Notes: generated by a model from the letters alone, not told the origin. Numbered from the stretch's first letter, positions 26,147 to 35,357 are shown. The stretch is 64,000 bases of DNA from Bacteroidales bacterium (GCA_004554455.1 SFMG01000008.1:20016-84015); one strand, 5' to 3'. Program-made: numbers and translations.

Positions 26147-28519
26147 TTAGAACATCTCAGGTTCGTTCTTCGGTTCCTCCTGGCGAGGCTCCTCATTCTT
26201 GCGGCCGAAGTCACGGCGAGGACGGTCGTCGCGGCGAGGACCACGGTCATTCCTGCGATCGTCACGGCGGTCTCCGTCACGGCGAGGGCCACGGTCATTC
26301 CTGCGGTCGTCACGACGGTCGCCGTCACGACGTGGGCCACGGTCGCCACGAGGCTTGCGCTCGGATGCATCCACATAGCCCTCCGGCTTCTCGGTCAGGG
26401 CCCTCATAGAGAGACGCATCTTGCCGGTCTTGGCATCAATCTCAAGAAGCTTGACGTCAATCTCGTCGCCCACCTTGAGGACATCCTCGACATTCTCGGT
26501 CTTGTTCCAGGCGATTTCGGACACGTGGAGCAGGCCTTCCTTGCCCGGAAGAATCTCCACGAAAGCACCGAACTCGAGTATGCTGACAACCTTTCCGTGG
26601 TAAACGGTACCGGCCTCAGGGACAGCGACAATACCCTCGATCCACTTCTTGGCAGCGGCCATTGCCTCAGCATTGTTGGATGCGATGTCAACAACACCAA
26701 CGGTACCCTCTCCGTTCGGATTAGGAATCTCGTCGATATTGACGCTGGCACCGGTCTCCTTCTGAATCTTCTGTATGGTCTCACCGCCCTTGCCTATGAT
26801 GGCTCCGATAAACTCGGAAGGAACTATCATCTGCTCGATGCGAGGAACGAACGGCTTGTAGTCCTCACGTGGCTCGCTGATGGTCTTCATCATCTCGCCC
26901 ATGATGTGGATACGTCCCTGGCGGGCCTGCTCGAGAGCCTTCTCAAGCACGTCGTAGCTGAGGCCGTCAACCTTGATGTCCATCTGGGTTGCAGTGATTC
27001 CATCCTTGGTACCGGTCACCTTGAAGTCCATATCTCCGAGGTGGTCCTCGTCACCGAGTATATCGGTAAGTATGGCGTAACGGTCGTTAGGGCGCTCGGC
27101 ATCAGTGATGAGGCCCATAGCCACACCAGCTACCGGCTTGCTGATCTTCACGCCTGCGTCCATAAGGGCGAGGCAGCCGCCGCAGACGGAGGCCATTGAA
27201 GAAGAGCCGTTGGACTCGAGTATGTCGGAAACGATACGCACTGCGTACGGATTCTCAGGCATAGTAGGGATGACTGGCTTGAGGGCACGGAGCGCAAGGT
27301 TGCCGTGGCCTATCTCGCGACGTCCCACACCGCGCTGAGGCTTTGCCTCTCCGGTAGAGAACGGAGGGAAGTTATAGTGAAGCACAACCTGCTGGTCGTC
27401 CTGGATGAGAACCTCATCGGTCTCTTTCATATCCATCTTGGTACCAAGGGTAACGGAGGCCAGGGACTGGGTCTCGCCGCGGGTGAAGATTGCGGAACCG
27501 TGGGCGCAAGGCAGGTAATCGACTTCGCACCAGATAGGACGGACCTCGTTGCATACACGACCGTCGAGACGTATTCCCTCGTCGAGAATCATATTCCTCA
27601 TAGCTTCCTTCTCCACGTCGTGATAGTACCTGTCGATGAGAGGCTGCTTCTCTTCGAGTTCCTCCTCCGGAATGGTGGCGCAGAACTCGGCCTTGATGGC
27701 CTCGAAGCCGTCCTCACGCTCATGCTTAGGCTTTGCGGCCTTTGCAAGGGCATAGCACTTGTCATAGCAGAATTCATTGACTGCCTTCCTGAGGTCCTCG
27801 TCCTGAGGGTCGTGAGGGTAATCCCTCTTCACCTCGTTGCCGAGCTCCCTGATGAGCTCCTTCTGGACACGGCAGTGCTTCTTGATTTCCTCGTGGGCGA
27901 ACTTGATGGCCTCGAGCATATCGTGCTCGCTGACCTCTTTCATCTCACCCTCGACCATCATTATGTTCTCCTCGGTAGCGGCGACCATAAGTTCGATGTC
28001 GCTCTTTTCCATCTCGGAGAAAGTAGGGTTGATTACGAACTGGCCGTCGATACGGCATACGCGAACCTCGGAGATAGGGCCTTCGAACGGCAGGTTCGAG
28101 GTGGCCAGGGCGCAGGATGCGGCAAGTCCGGCAAGCGCGTCAGGCTGTATGTCCTTCTCAGCGGAGATCAGGGTGACATTCACGAAGGTCTCGAGGTGGT
28201 AGTCCGATGGCCAGAGAGGCCTGATAGGACGGTCGATGAGACGGGAGATAAGAATCTCATAATCAGAGGATTTTCCTTCTCTCTTCATAAATCCGCCCGG
28301 GAAACGGCCTGCGGAATAATACTTTTCCTTGTAGTCAACGGTCAGCGGCATGAAATCCGTACCCTCCTTGACTTCCTTTGCTGCGCAGACCGTTGCCAGG
28401 AGCATCGTGCCTCCCATCTTTACCACTGCGGAGCCATCCGCCTGCTTGGCCAGTTTACCGGTCTCGATTTCAATCACCCTTCCGTCAGGCAATTCAATCT
28501 TTTTGTTTATGATATTCAT
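26147..28519 (-). CDS. pnp: Polyribonucleotide nucleotidyltransferase (PNPase)
   Basis: A 790-residue enzyme, about 80 longer than E. coli PNPase. It has two RNase PH domains (about 10-235 and 320-545; the second has GRREIGHGNLALRAL and ILESNGSSSMASVCGG), a KH domain (EFIGAIIGKGGETIQKIQ) and an S1 domain (GTVYHGKVVSILEFGAFVEILPGKEGLLHVSEI). The extra tail of about 70 residues is a low-complexity Arg/Asp/Gly region with repeated GPRRDGDRRDDRRNDR, which probably binds RNA or partners. It degrades RNA 3' to 5' using phosphate. It follows rpsO in the same direction, the classical rpsO-pnp order, but a terminator lies between them. Confidence 0.96.
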   Translation of the reverse strand: MNIINKKIELPDGRVIEIETGKLAKQADGSAVVKMGGTMLLATVCAAKEVKEGTDFMPLTVDYKEKYYSAGRFPGGFMKREGKSSDYEILISRLIDRPIRPLWPSDYHLETFVNVTLISAEKDIQPDALAGLAASCALATSNLPFEGPISEVRVCRIDGQFVINPTFSEMEKSDIELMVAATEENIMMVEGEMKEVSEHDMLEAIKFAHEEIKKHCRVQKELIRELGNEVKRDYPHDPQDEDLRKAVNEFCYDKCYALAKAAKPKHEREDGFEAIKAEFCATIPEEELEEKQPLIDRYYHDVEKEAMRNMILDEGIRLDGRVCNEVRPIWCEVDYLPCAHGSAIFTRGETQSLASVTLGTKMDMKETDEVLIQDDQQVVLHYNFPPFSTGEAKPQRGVGRREIGHGNLALRALKPVIPTMPENPYAVRIVSDILESNGSSSMASVCGGCLALMDAGVKISKPVAGVAMGLITDAERPNDRYAILTDILGDEDHLGDMDFKVTGTKDGITATQMDIKVDGLSYDVLEKALEQARQGRIHIMGEMMKTISEPREDYKPFVPRIEQMIVPSEFIGAIIGKGGETIQKIQKETGASVNIDEIPNPNGEGTVGVVDIASNNAEAMAAAKKWIEGIVAVPEAGTVYHGKVVSILEFGAFVEILPGKEGLLHVSEIAWNKTENVEDVLKVGDEIDVKLLEIDAKTGKMRLSMRALTEKPEGYVDASERKPRGDRGPRRDGDRRDDRRNDRGPRRDGDRRDDRRNDRGPRRDDRPRRDFGRKNEEPRQEEPKNEPEMF

Positions 28520-28652
28520 TTGTTTCTTTTCAGCCCGCCTCCCCCTTTGGGAGTTGATTAATAATGTTCTCGTCTATTCTTTTCAATATATATTGTTCTC
28601 CTTTCGGCCGCCGCAGGCTGAATTTGTAGCGGCCTCGGGTTCTTTGTCAATG

Positions 28653-28688
28653 AAAAAGGGGACACCCATTGATGGATGAATCCCCTTT
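28653..28688 (-). terminator. Terminator after rpsO
   Basis: On the minus strand AAAGGGGA and TCCCCTTT pair around an inner CATCCAT / ATGGGTG stem, and the last T run follows. It lies 26 bases after the rpsO stop and would limit read-through into pnp. Confidence 0.75.
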
Positions 28689-28713
28689 CAGAGCTTTTCC
28701 TGCTATAGCTAGC

Positions 28714-28992
28714 TTATCGACGGAGACCGAGCTCCCTGACGATATTCCTGTATCTCTCGATGTCAGTCTTCTTGAGGTAATCAAGAAGGCTGCGTCTCTT
28801 ACCTACGAGGCGAAGAAGTGAACGACGGGTAACGTTGTCCTTCTTGTTCTTCTTCACGTGCTCGGTAAGGTGAGCGATACGGTAGGAAAATAAAGCAACC
28901 TGACTCTCTGCAGAACCGGTGTCCTTATTAGACTTTCCGTACTTCGCGAAAATCTCCTGCTTTTTCTCTGGCTGAAGATACTCTGCTGCCAT
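28714..28992 (-). CDS. rpsO: 30S ribosomal protein S15
   Basis: A 92-residue protein with the family core: GSAESQVALFSYRIAHLTEHVKKNKKD, then RRSLLRLVGKRRSLLDYLKK and a short basic end. It binds 16S rRNA in the central domain of the small subunit. A consensus promoter and a hairpin lie just upstream, and a terminator follows. Confidence 0.97.
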   Translation of the reverse strand: MAAEYLQPEKKQEIFAKYGKSNKDTGSAESQVALFSYRIAHLTEHVKKNKKDNVTRRSLLRLVGKRRSLLDYLKKTDIERYRNIVRELGLRR

Positions 28993-29021
28993 TGTGCAAA
29001 AAGATTATTTGTTAGCGCCCC

Positions 29022-29036
29022 GGTCCACCGTGGACC
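29022..29036 (-). promoter_or_regulatory. Hairpin at the 5' end of the rpsO mRNA
   Basis: GGTCCAC and GTGGACC form a perfect inverted repeat around one base. It lies just after the predicted start of transcription and about 30 bases before the rpsO ATG. S15 represses its own mRNA through leader structures in several bacterial groups; here that is inference. Confidence 0.45.
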
Positions 29037-29046
29037 AAAGCGGCTG

Positions 29047-29077
29047 CAAAGGTATGAAAATAAATCGTTTTGACAAA
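29047..29077 (-). promoter_or_regulatory. rpsO promoter
   Basis: On the minus strand TTTG (29074-29077), 19 bases, then TACCTTTG (29047-29054): a full match to the Bacteroidetes -33/-7 consensus. Confidence 0.85.
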
Positions 29078-29193
29078 GATTTATGCACTTTTTTGAAGAT
29101 TACTTAATCCTGAGCCCCCAATAATCATTTAATATTTTCTTGCATATTTGAATCCGACCTGCTATCTTAGCGGAAACATCCGGAAAGAAGGTG

Positions 29194-29259
29194 ATGAACA
29201 ACTTCAGAAACAACAATTGGTGGTGGTGCCTGTTACACTCAAAGAGTCGTAGGAGGTAG
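29194..29259 (+). CDS. trpL: trp leader peptide
   Basis: A 21-codon reading frame beginning MNNFRNNN, with three consecutive Trp codons (TGG TGG TGG, residues 9-11), then Cys and a basic end, and a TAG stop. It is followed by alternative RNA pairings and a terminator and lies 133 bases before a TrpB-type gene. This is the layout of ribosome-mediated attenuation: stalling at the Trp codons when charged tRNA-Trp is scarce would free the downstream antiterminator. A weak -7 box CATATTTG lies at 29143-29150. Confidence 0.88.
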   Translation: MNNFRNNNWWWCLLHSKSRRR

Positions 29260-29315
29260 GACCACATTGCATATAGTACAATGCCCCGCCGCAACTGCGA
29301 CGGGGCATATTTTTT
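29223..29315 (+). promoter_or_regulatory. trp attenuator RNA: pairing regions 1:2, 2:3 and terminator 3:4
   Basis: GTGGT in the Trp codons (29223-29227) can pair with ACCAC (29261-29265). CATTG (29265-29269) can pair with CAATG (29279-29283), and the latter overlaps the left arm of the terminator. The terminator has arms ATGCCCCG (29281-29288) and CGGGGCAT (29301-29308) with an inner CGC/GCG stem, followed by ATTTTTTA. The antiterminator and terminator exclude each other. Confidence 0.82.
29281..29315 (+). terminator. Attenuator terminator upstream of trpB2
   Basis: An 8-bp GC-rich stem extended by a 3-bp inner stem with AACT loop, then six T residues. It is 78 bases before the trpB2 ATG and so can only act as a conditional stop in the leader. 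Confidence 0.88.
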
Positions 29316-29392
29316 ATTCCCGCCCCGAAACGTTCAGACCGCCATATCATATTATCGGACATAGTCATACAAACCAAAAATATCAACACATT

Positions 29393-30766
29393 ATGGAAAA
29401 GAAAATACCCTACAAGATCTATCTCAAGGAAGAAGAGATCCCGAGCCAATGGTACAATGTGAGAGCCGATATGAAGAACAAGCCGGCTCCGCTGCTGAAT
29501 CCGGGCACACTCCAGCCTATGACTCAGGACGAGCTGAGCCATGTTTTCTGCGAAGAACTGTGCCGCCAGGAACTCGACAACGACACCAGATGGTTCGACA
29601 TACCTCAGGAAATCAGAGACTTCTACAAGATGTACCGCCCTTCGCCCCTGGTGAGAGCCTATTTCCTTGAGAAAGCCCTCGGCACCCCTGCGAAAATCTA
29701 CTACAAGTTCGAAGGCAACAACACCTCCGGCAGCCATAAGCTAAACAGCGCCATAGCCCAGGCCTATTATGCAAAGAAGCAGGGCCTTAAAGGCGTCACC
29801 ACCGAAACCGGTGCCGGACAGTGGGGAACGGCCCTGAGCATGGCCTGCGCCTATTTCGGACTGGACTGCAAGGTGTTTATGGTCAAGTGCTCATACGAGC
29901 AGAAACCCTTCCGCCGGGAGGTGATGCGCACCTACGGGGCAAGCGTGACCCCTTCCCCGAGCATGAGCACGGCAGTGGGCCGCAAACTGCTCGAGGAGTT
30001 CCCGGAGACCACAGGCAGTCTGGGCTGCGCCATTTCCGAAGCGGTGGAAAGCGCCGTCAGCACCCCGGGGTACCGCTATGTACTGGGCTCGGTGCTGAAC
30101 CAGGTACTGCTGCACCAGACGGTGATAGGTCTGGAGACCAAGGCGGCCCTGGACAAATACGGAATCAAGCCGGACATCATAATAGGCTGCGCCGGCGGCG
30201 GTTCGAACCTCGGCGGACTCGTCAGCCCGTTTGTGGGGGAAATGCTGAGGGGCGAGGCCGCATACCGCATCATTGCAGTGGAGCCGGCATCCTGTCCGAG
30301 CTTTACCCGCGGACGCTTCGCATACGACTTTGCCGACACGGGAATGATATGCCCTCTGGCAAAGATGTACACCCTCGGAAGCCAGTTCATCCCGTCCGCA
30401 AGCCACGCGGGAGGCCTGCGTTTCCACGGCATGAGCACCATACTCTCGCAACTTTACGCGGACGGGCTGATGGAGGCGCGCGCAGTCGAGCAGAGATCGG
30501 TATTCGAAGCGGCCGAGCTCTTCGCAAGAGTGGAGGGTACGCTTCCCGCCCCTGAAAGCAGCCACGCCATCCGCGCCGCAATAGACGAGGCCCTGAAGTG
30601 CAAGGAGACGGGAGAAGAGAAAACCATAGTCTTCGGTCTTACCGGAACCGGCTATTTCGACCTATACGCCTATCAGCAGTTCAACGACGGAACTATGGGC
30701 GACGTCATCCCAAGCGACGGACAGATTGCTGCCAGTCTCGAAAAACTTCCGAAAGTGGAAGAGTAG
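29393..30766 (+). CDS. trpB: Tryptophan synthase beta chain, TrpB2 type
   Basis: A 457-residue protein from the ATG at 29393; the frame is open further upstream but only through the attenuator. Family features: RPSPLVRAYFLEKALG, the PLP-lysine region NNTSGSHKLNSA, TTETGAGQWGTALS, the phosphate-binding GCAGGGSNLGG and a C-terminal FGLTGTGYFD. Length and sequence suit the TrpB2 branch, which makes tryptophan from indole and serine and often has no TrpA beside it, as here. The Trp-codon leader shows that the cell treats it as a tryptophan-controlled gene. Confidence 0.93.
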   Translation: MEKKIPYKIYLKEEEIPSQWYNVRADMKNKPAPLLNPGTLQPMTQDELSHVFCEELCRQELDNDTRWFDIPQEIRDFYKMYRPSPLVRAYFLEKALGTPAKIYYKFEGNNTSGSHKLNSAIAQAYYAKKQGLKGVTTETGAGQWGTALSMACAYFGLDCKVFMVKCSYEQKPFRREVMRTYGASVTPSPSMSTAVGRKLLEEFPETTGSLGCAISEAVESAVSTPGYRYVLGSVLNQVLLHQTVIGLETKAALDKYGIKPDIIIGCAGGGSNLGGLVSPFVGEMLRGEAAYRIIAVEPASCPSFTRGRFAYDFADTGMICPLAKMYTLGSQFIPSASHAGGLRFHGMSTILSQLYADGLMEARAVEQRSVFEAAELFARVEGTLPAPESSHAIRAAIDEALKCKETGEEKTIVFGLTGTGYFDLYAYQQFNDGTMGDVIPSDGQIAASLEKLPKVEE

Positions 30767-30772
30767 AAAGAA

Positions 30773-30803
30773 ATTGCCAAGTAAACTAAGATTGCTAACT
30801 TTG
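30773..30803 (+). promoter_or_regulatory. rpiB-truB promoter
   Basis: ATTG (30773-30776, one mismatch to TTTG), 19 bases, then TAACTTTG (30796-30803, full match to TAnnTTTG), 21 bases before the rpiB ATG. Confidence 0.7.
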
Positions 30804-30824
30804 CAGGACTGAAATGAAAGCACT

Positions 30825-31256
30825 ATGAAAATAGGTATCTGCAACGACCACGCGGGGGTCGAGTACAAAAATGCGATCTCCGATTTCCTCCGCGGACGGG
30901 GGATCGAGGTGGTGAACTTCGGAACCGACAGCACGGACAGCATAGACTATCCGGATGTGGCTCATCCGCTTGCAGAAGCGGTGGAGAGCGGGGCGGTGGA
31001 CTGCGGAATCGCCCTCTGCGGCACCGGCAACGGGATGGCCATTACCCTGAACCATCATCAGGGGATACGCGCCGGCCTGGCCTGGGACGATGAGATTGCC
31101 GCCCTCGTGAAGCAGCACAACAACGCCAATGTTCTGGTTCTGCCGGCCCGCTTCATCAGCTGCGGGAAAGCCGTCAGACTGACCGGCATCTGGCTGGACG
31201 AGGAGTTTCAGGGCGGACGCCACCTGCGCAGGATCGAGAAGATACCAATTCACTGA
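30825..31256 (+). CDS. rpiB: Ribose-5-phosphate isomerase B
   Basis: A 143-residue protein of the RpiB/LacAB family. It opens KIGICNDHAG (Asp and His of the active site) and has the catalytic Cys in GIALCGTGNGMAI, followed by the phosphate-binding region and LPARFIS. It interconverts ribose-5-phosphate and ribulose-5-phosphate. truB starts six bases after its stop. Confidence 0.94.
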   Translation: MKIGICNDHAGVEYKNAISDFLRGRGIEVVNFGTDSTDSIDYPDVAHPLAEAVESGAVDCGIALCGTGNGMAITLNHHQGIRAGLAWDDEIAALVKQHNNANVLVLPARFISCGKAVRLTGIWLDEEFQGGRHLRRIEKIPIH

Positions 31257-31262
31257 ATCAGG

Positions 31263-32168
31263 ATGAAGTCCTTCAGCCACGACATCGAGGATTATCCGGA
31301 AGGTATAATCCTCAACATCGACAAGCCCTACCGCTGGACTTCCGCCGATGTGATACGCAAAATCAAATATGCCGCAATCAGACACTTCGGAAAGAAGAAA
31401 CTGAAAGTGGGGCACGCCGGCACCCTGGACCCTCTGGCAACCGGGGTGCTGCTGGTGTGCATAGGTCCGGCAACCAAGCGGGCTGAGGAACTCCAGAAGC
31501 ACGACAAGGAATATGTTGCCGGAGTGAGCTTCGGGGCCACCACCCCTTCCTTCGATCTGGAGAAAGGCATCGATGCACGCTTCCCCTGCTCCCACATAGA
31601 GAAGGAGTCGGTGGAGGAGGCGCTCAAAGCTTTCATAGGAGAGCAGATGCAGGTCGCACCCCTGTTCAGCGCCAAGAGCGTGGACGGTGTCAGGGCATAC
31701 GAGTTGGCCAGAAAGGCCTTCAAGGCCGGGGAAGCCATTCCGGAAGGGCTGCTCAGGGCGGCCCGCATCAACATAAGCGACTGTGAGCTGCTGGATTTCC
31801 GCAAGTCAGCAGTAGAGCCGGAGGCCCCGGATCTCGGGAGAAACGCGACGGAGCGGGAAACTCCGGACCTGGGCAAAAACACGACGGAGGGGGAGGCCGG
31901 CGGCGCAGAGAAGCGCACGGAAGGTGCCTCATTCCGCATCAACGTGGCCGAAGACGACCCGGAGCTGCCGCACGCGAAGATAAGGATAGCCTGCAGCAAG
32001 GGTACGTATATACGCGCCTTCGCAAGGGACTTGGGAGAGGCTCTGGGTTCGGGCGCCTATCTGAACAGTCTCTGCAGAAGCCGCTCGGGCGCCTTCCGGG
32101 TGGAAGACGCCCTCACGGTAGAACAGGCTCTTTCTTTGCTTTCAGTTAGTTCAGAACCGGAGCGATGA
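31263..32168 (+). CDS. truB: tRNA pseudouridine-55 synthase with an acidic insert
   Basis: A 301-residue protein. The catalytic motif HAGTLDPLATG (51-61) contains the active-site Asp, and RIACSKGTYIRAFARDLGEAL (about 241-262) is the conserved region III. Residues about 181-222 are an unusual hydrophilic insert holding a 12-residue tandem duplication (PDLGRNATERET / PDLGKNTTEGEA). Homologues usually have a short loop here. It makes pseudouridine at position 55 in the T loop of tRNAs. Its end overlaps the convergent beta-galactosidase gene by 23 bases. Confidence 0.94.
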   Translation: MKSFSHDIEDYPEGIILNIDKPYRWTSADVIRKIKYAAIRHFGKKKLKVGHAGTLDPLATGVLLVCIGPATKRAEELQKHDKEYVAGVSFGATTPSFDLEKGIDARFPCSHIEKESVEEALKAFIGEQMQVAPLFSAKSVDGVRAYELARKAFKAGEAIPEGLLRAARINISDCELLDFRKSAVEPEAPDLGRNATERETPDLGKNTTEGEAGGAEKRTEGASFRINVAEDDPELPHAKIRIACSKGTYIRAFARDLGEALGSGAYLNSLCRSRSGAFRVEDALTVEQALSLLSVSSEPER

Positions 32169-35100
32169 CCAGCGTCCACTGACGCGGCTCGGCCTTTACG
32201 CGGTCCTTCTCCAGAGGAGAGGCGCCCCAGGAGGTGATGCCTCCGAGTCCCTGCTGCACGCAATCCAGGTTGATATGGCTCACACCGTTCGAACGGTCGT
32301 CACGATGTGCCAGACTCTTGAGTTCAAGGGTGTGGGCACGGGCCTGAGGGCTCTTGTCGCGACGGTCGGCGCCTCTGGCATTGAGGTCGAACTGGCGGCG
32401 TGTCAGAGGCAGGGCCGAGCCGGAGAAAAGTGCCTCCGAAGTGAAATTGAGGCCGCAGCCGTCATCGTCCAGCACGGACATCCAGCGCAGATCGACGTGA
32501 GTTCCGCATTCCTGAGGACGTACCGCAGTCCAGTCGAACTGGTCATATACACTCTGCACATAGCGGCCGTCGAGATTGGAACTCTTGCGGTCGCAATAGC
32601 TCTCGTGAGGACCCTTGCCGTAGAAATCGAGGGTATTGCAGGAGCCAGGCATAGTGAACTCCACTCCGAAACGGAAGAGGTCCGGCTGGGCGGCAAGGCG
32701 TCCCTCGTAATCCTCAAGACTTTCGCTCAGACTCAGGACTCCGTCAGGATGTATGGAGTACTCCATCACCACCCTGGCCGCCTCATTCACGATATATGAA
32801 ACCCTTACTTTGCCCAGACCGTCTTCGTCCGTACAGCTGAAAGACTCCTTGACGATGTGAGGATAGAGCCACTGCTTCATACCCTTGTAACGCCTGGAAC
32901 CGAGGTCATTCTCGGTCACCGCACGGCCGAAGCAAGGCATCAGGGGCTCCAGAATGAGTTCGCGTCCGGCAAGCACATAGCTGCACAGCGCGCCGCTCTC
33001 CCTGTCGAAGGCCAGGCTCCATTCCGCCACCCTCGGTGCTGCGCAACCGTCATAGGCCGTGCTGCCGCAGAAACGGAGCATATCGCCGTCCTCGCAACTC
33101 TCCACCTCTCCGGAGCGCAGCTGCGGAACGACAGGATCGCCCTCGCATATCACTATCTGGTCATAGGCGACCTGCGAACCGGCCTGCAGCAGACCGTCGC
33201 GGCGCGCCAGCCTCCAGGACAGATTCAGACGCAGCGCCTTGCCGCGCATATCCCCAAGTGAAGCGAGGTCGAAGCCGAGATCCACTTCGCCGCTGCAGAG
33301 AGGAGCTATATCTATGCCCTGCCTGCAGCCTGAAAGGACGATTTCGCCCTCTGCGGTAAGATCCCAGTCGAGGATATAGCGGCTGAGGTCTATGAAGAAA
33401 TTCTCATTATATACCTTGATACGGCCCTTCGCTGCCGATGCTGCGTCCGCGCTGCAGTGTATGGAACGGTACTGGTAGGCAACTTCGTAGGCGTGCGGAT
33501 GCAGGCTGCGGTCGGCTGCGATGACGCCGTTGCTGTTGAAGGAATTGTCGCTCGGGTCATAGTCGTTGAAGTCACCGCCTACCGCGAAGAAATGATCCGT
33601 GCCGCCCTTGTCGGTCGGCCAGCTGAGAGCCTGGTCCTGGAAGTCCCAGATGAAACCGCCCTGAAGCTCAGGATGGCTGCGGTATATATCCCAGTAATCC
33701 TTGAAACCGCCCATTGAATTGCCGTGGGCGTGGGCATATTCGCACTGGATGAAAGGCAGGGTGGTGGCGCTTTCCGCAAACTCACTGCAGTAATCCGGAG
33801 TTGCGTACATAGGGCAGGCAATGTCGGAACATACACCGTAAGGAGCCCTCTCGTACTGTATGGGACGGCTTGAGTCGAATGCCTTTCCCCAATTGTAGCA
33901 TTTCTCGAAGTTCGGGCCGAAACCCGCCTCATTGCCCAGACTCCAGATGATGATGCTCGGACGGTTCAGTTCCTTGCGCACCATACGCTGGAAACGGCTC
34001 AGATGGGCAGCTTCGAAAGCCGGGTCCTTGGCCAGGGTCTTCTCTTCGTAACCCATGCCGTGCGACTCTATGTTCGCCTCGCAGATGACATAGAAGCCGT
34101 AGCGGTCGCAGAGTTCGTACCAAAGCGGGTCATCAGGATAGTGACAGGTACGTACTGCATTGATATTCAACTGCTTCATTATCTTGAGGTCGCGAATCAT
34201 ATCAGCCTCGCTGACCACATATCCCTTGTAAGGATCCATTTCGTGACGGTTCACGCCCTTGATGAGCACAGGCTGGCCGTTGACCTTGAGCTGCCTGTTC
34301 TCTATCACCACAGTCCTGAAGCCTACGTTCTCATAGATTCGGTCCTGAGCCACACCCCTGGAGTCCCTCGCACTGATCTCGAGAGCATAGAGCACCGGTT
34401 CCTCTGCCGACCATGGGGAGATGCCGTCCAGTCTGGCGGAAATCACGGCCTCATAGAGCCCCTCCTCATCCTTGCGGGTGGATACGGCCGCACTGCCCTG
34501 ATATACTATATTGCCCTCGCTGTCCGAGAGTTTCACGTCTATGCTGCGTATGCCGGAACTGAGCTTCACGCTGAGGCCGAATTCGCCGTCCGCCTCCGCC
34601 TTGACGCGCAGGTCCTCGACGCGGGCTTTCGGACGGGAATATATATAGGTATCCCTCGCCAGGCCGCTCATACGCCAGAAATCCTGGTCCTCGAGATAGG
34701 TGCCGTCGCACCAGCGGAAAACCTCCAGCGCAATCAGGTTGTCGCCTTTGACAAGATAACTGCCTATGTCAAAACGGGCATCCAGCTTGCTGTCCTGGCT
34801 GTATCCCACCTCTTTTCCATTGACCCACACGCGTACGTTGGAGGTGGCGCTGCCTATGCAGAGGAAGACATCCCGCTTCTCCCAAGCATCGTCCCACTCG
34901 AAGTGACGGCGGTACTGACCCACGTGATTGTCCTTTACAGGAGGTATGGGCGGATTGCTCTCGTAGTGGCCGTGCCAGGCGTAATAGTAGTTGAGATACA
35001 CAGGGTCGCCGTAGCCGTTGAGCTCCCACATACCCGGAACCGGCATAGTACCCCAGGAGCTGTCGTCGAAGTCGGTGCGGTAGAAATCGCGGGCGCGGCT

Positions 35101-35319
35101 GTCTATGTCTTCGTACCACTTGAAATCCCATACGCCGTTCAGGCTGAGTATCCTGTCATCCGTATGGAAGGCGGCCCTCATGGGAAGTCGGTTGCGTTCG
35201 AACACAGCCGGGTCCTTCCAGTCAGTGTCGGATGTGTTTCGGGATGCGGCACGGGCGCTCATCCCCGCCATCAGTATGGCCGGCAGAACTGCCAGGCAGG
35301 TGAAGACTTTGATTCTCAT
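32146..35319 (-). CDS. lacZ: GH2 beta-galactosidase, secreted
   Basis: A 1057-residue protein with a Sec signal peptide (about 1-25). Domain order is that of LacZ: the sugar-binding domain (SLNGVWDFKWYE, VPGMWELNGYGDPVY), Ig-like domains, a TIM barrel (KGVNRHEMDP; acid/base Glu in SLGNEAGFGP; nucleophile Glu in QCEYAHAHGNSMGGF) and a beta-galactosidase small-chain domain in the last 280 residues. It should act in the periplasm on beta-galactosides. It follows the Bat operon by 38 bases in the same direction and is probably transcribed with it, without an obvious functional link. Confidence 0.93.
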   Translation of the reverse strand: MRIKVFTCLAVLPAILMAGMSARAASRNTSDTDWKDPAVFERNRLPMRAAFHTDDRILSLNGVWDFKWYEDIDSRARDFYRTDFDDSSWGTMPVPGMWELNGYGDPVYLNYYYAWHGHYESNPPIPPVKDNHVGQYRRHFEWDDAWEKRDVFLCIGSATSNVRVWVNGKEVGYSQDSKLDARFDIGSYLVKGDNLIALEVFRWCDGTYLEDQDFWRMSGLARDTYIYSRPKARVEDLRVKAEADGEFGLSVKLSSGIRSIDVKLSDSEGNIVYQGSAAVSTRKDEEGLYEAVISARLDGISPWSAEEPVLYALEISARDSRGVAQDRIYENVGFRTVVIENRQLKVNGQPVLIKGVNRHEMDPYKGYVVSEADMIRDLKIMKQLNINAVRTCHYPDDPLWYELCDRYGFYVICEANIESHGMGYEEKTLAKDPAFEAAHLSRFQRMVRKELNRPSIIIWSLGNEAGFGPNFEKCYNWGKAFDSSRPIQYERAPYGVCSDIACPMYATPDYCSEFAESATTLPFIQCEYAHAHGNSMGGFKDYWDIYRSHPELQGGFIWDFQDQALSWPTDKGGTDHFFAVGGDFNDYDPSDNSFNSNGVIAADRSLHPHAYEVAYQYRSIHCSADAASAAKGRIKVYNENFFIDLSRYILDWDLTAEGEIVLSGCRQGIDIAPLCSGEVDLGFDLASLGDMRGKALRLNLSWRLARRDGLLQAGSQVAYDQIVICEGDPVVPQLRSGEVESCEDGDMLRFCGSTAYDGCAAPRVAEWSLAFDRESGALCSYVLAGRELILEPLMPCFGRAVTENDLGSRRYKGMKQWLYPHIVKESFSCTDEDGLGKVRVSYIVNEAARVVMEYSIHPDGVLSLSESLEDYEGRLAAQPDLFRFGVEFTMPGSCNTLDFYGKGPHESYCDRKSSNLDGRYVQSVYDQFDWTAVRPQECGTHVDLRWMSVLDDDGCGLNFTSEALFSGSALPLTRRQFDLNARGADRRDKSPQARAHTLELKSLAHRDDRSNGVSHINLDCVQQGLGGITSWGASPLEKDRVKAEPRQWTLVIAPVLN

Positions 35320-35357
35320 ATTTGCTATCGGTTATCAGTTTTTCAATCAAGAGGGAA

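Noticed and set aside
29267..29392. N-terminal extension of TrpB2 through the leader
   Set aside because: The frame runs through the terminator stem; the ATG at 29393 fits the family start.
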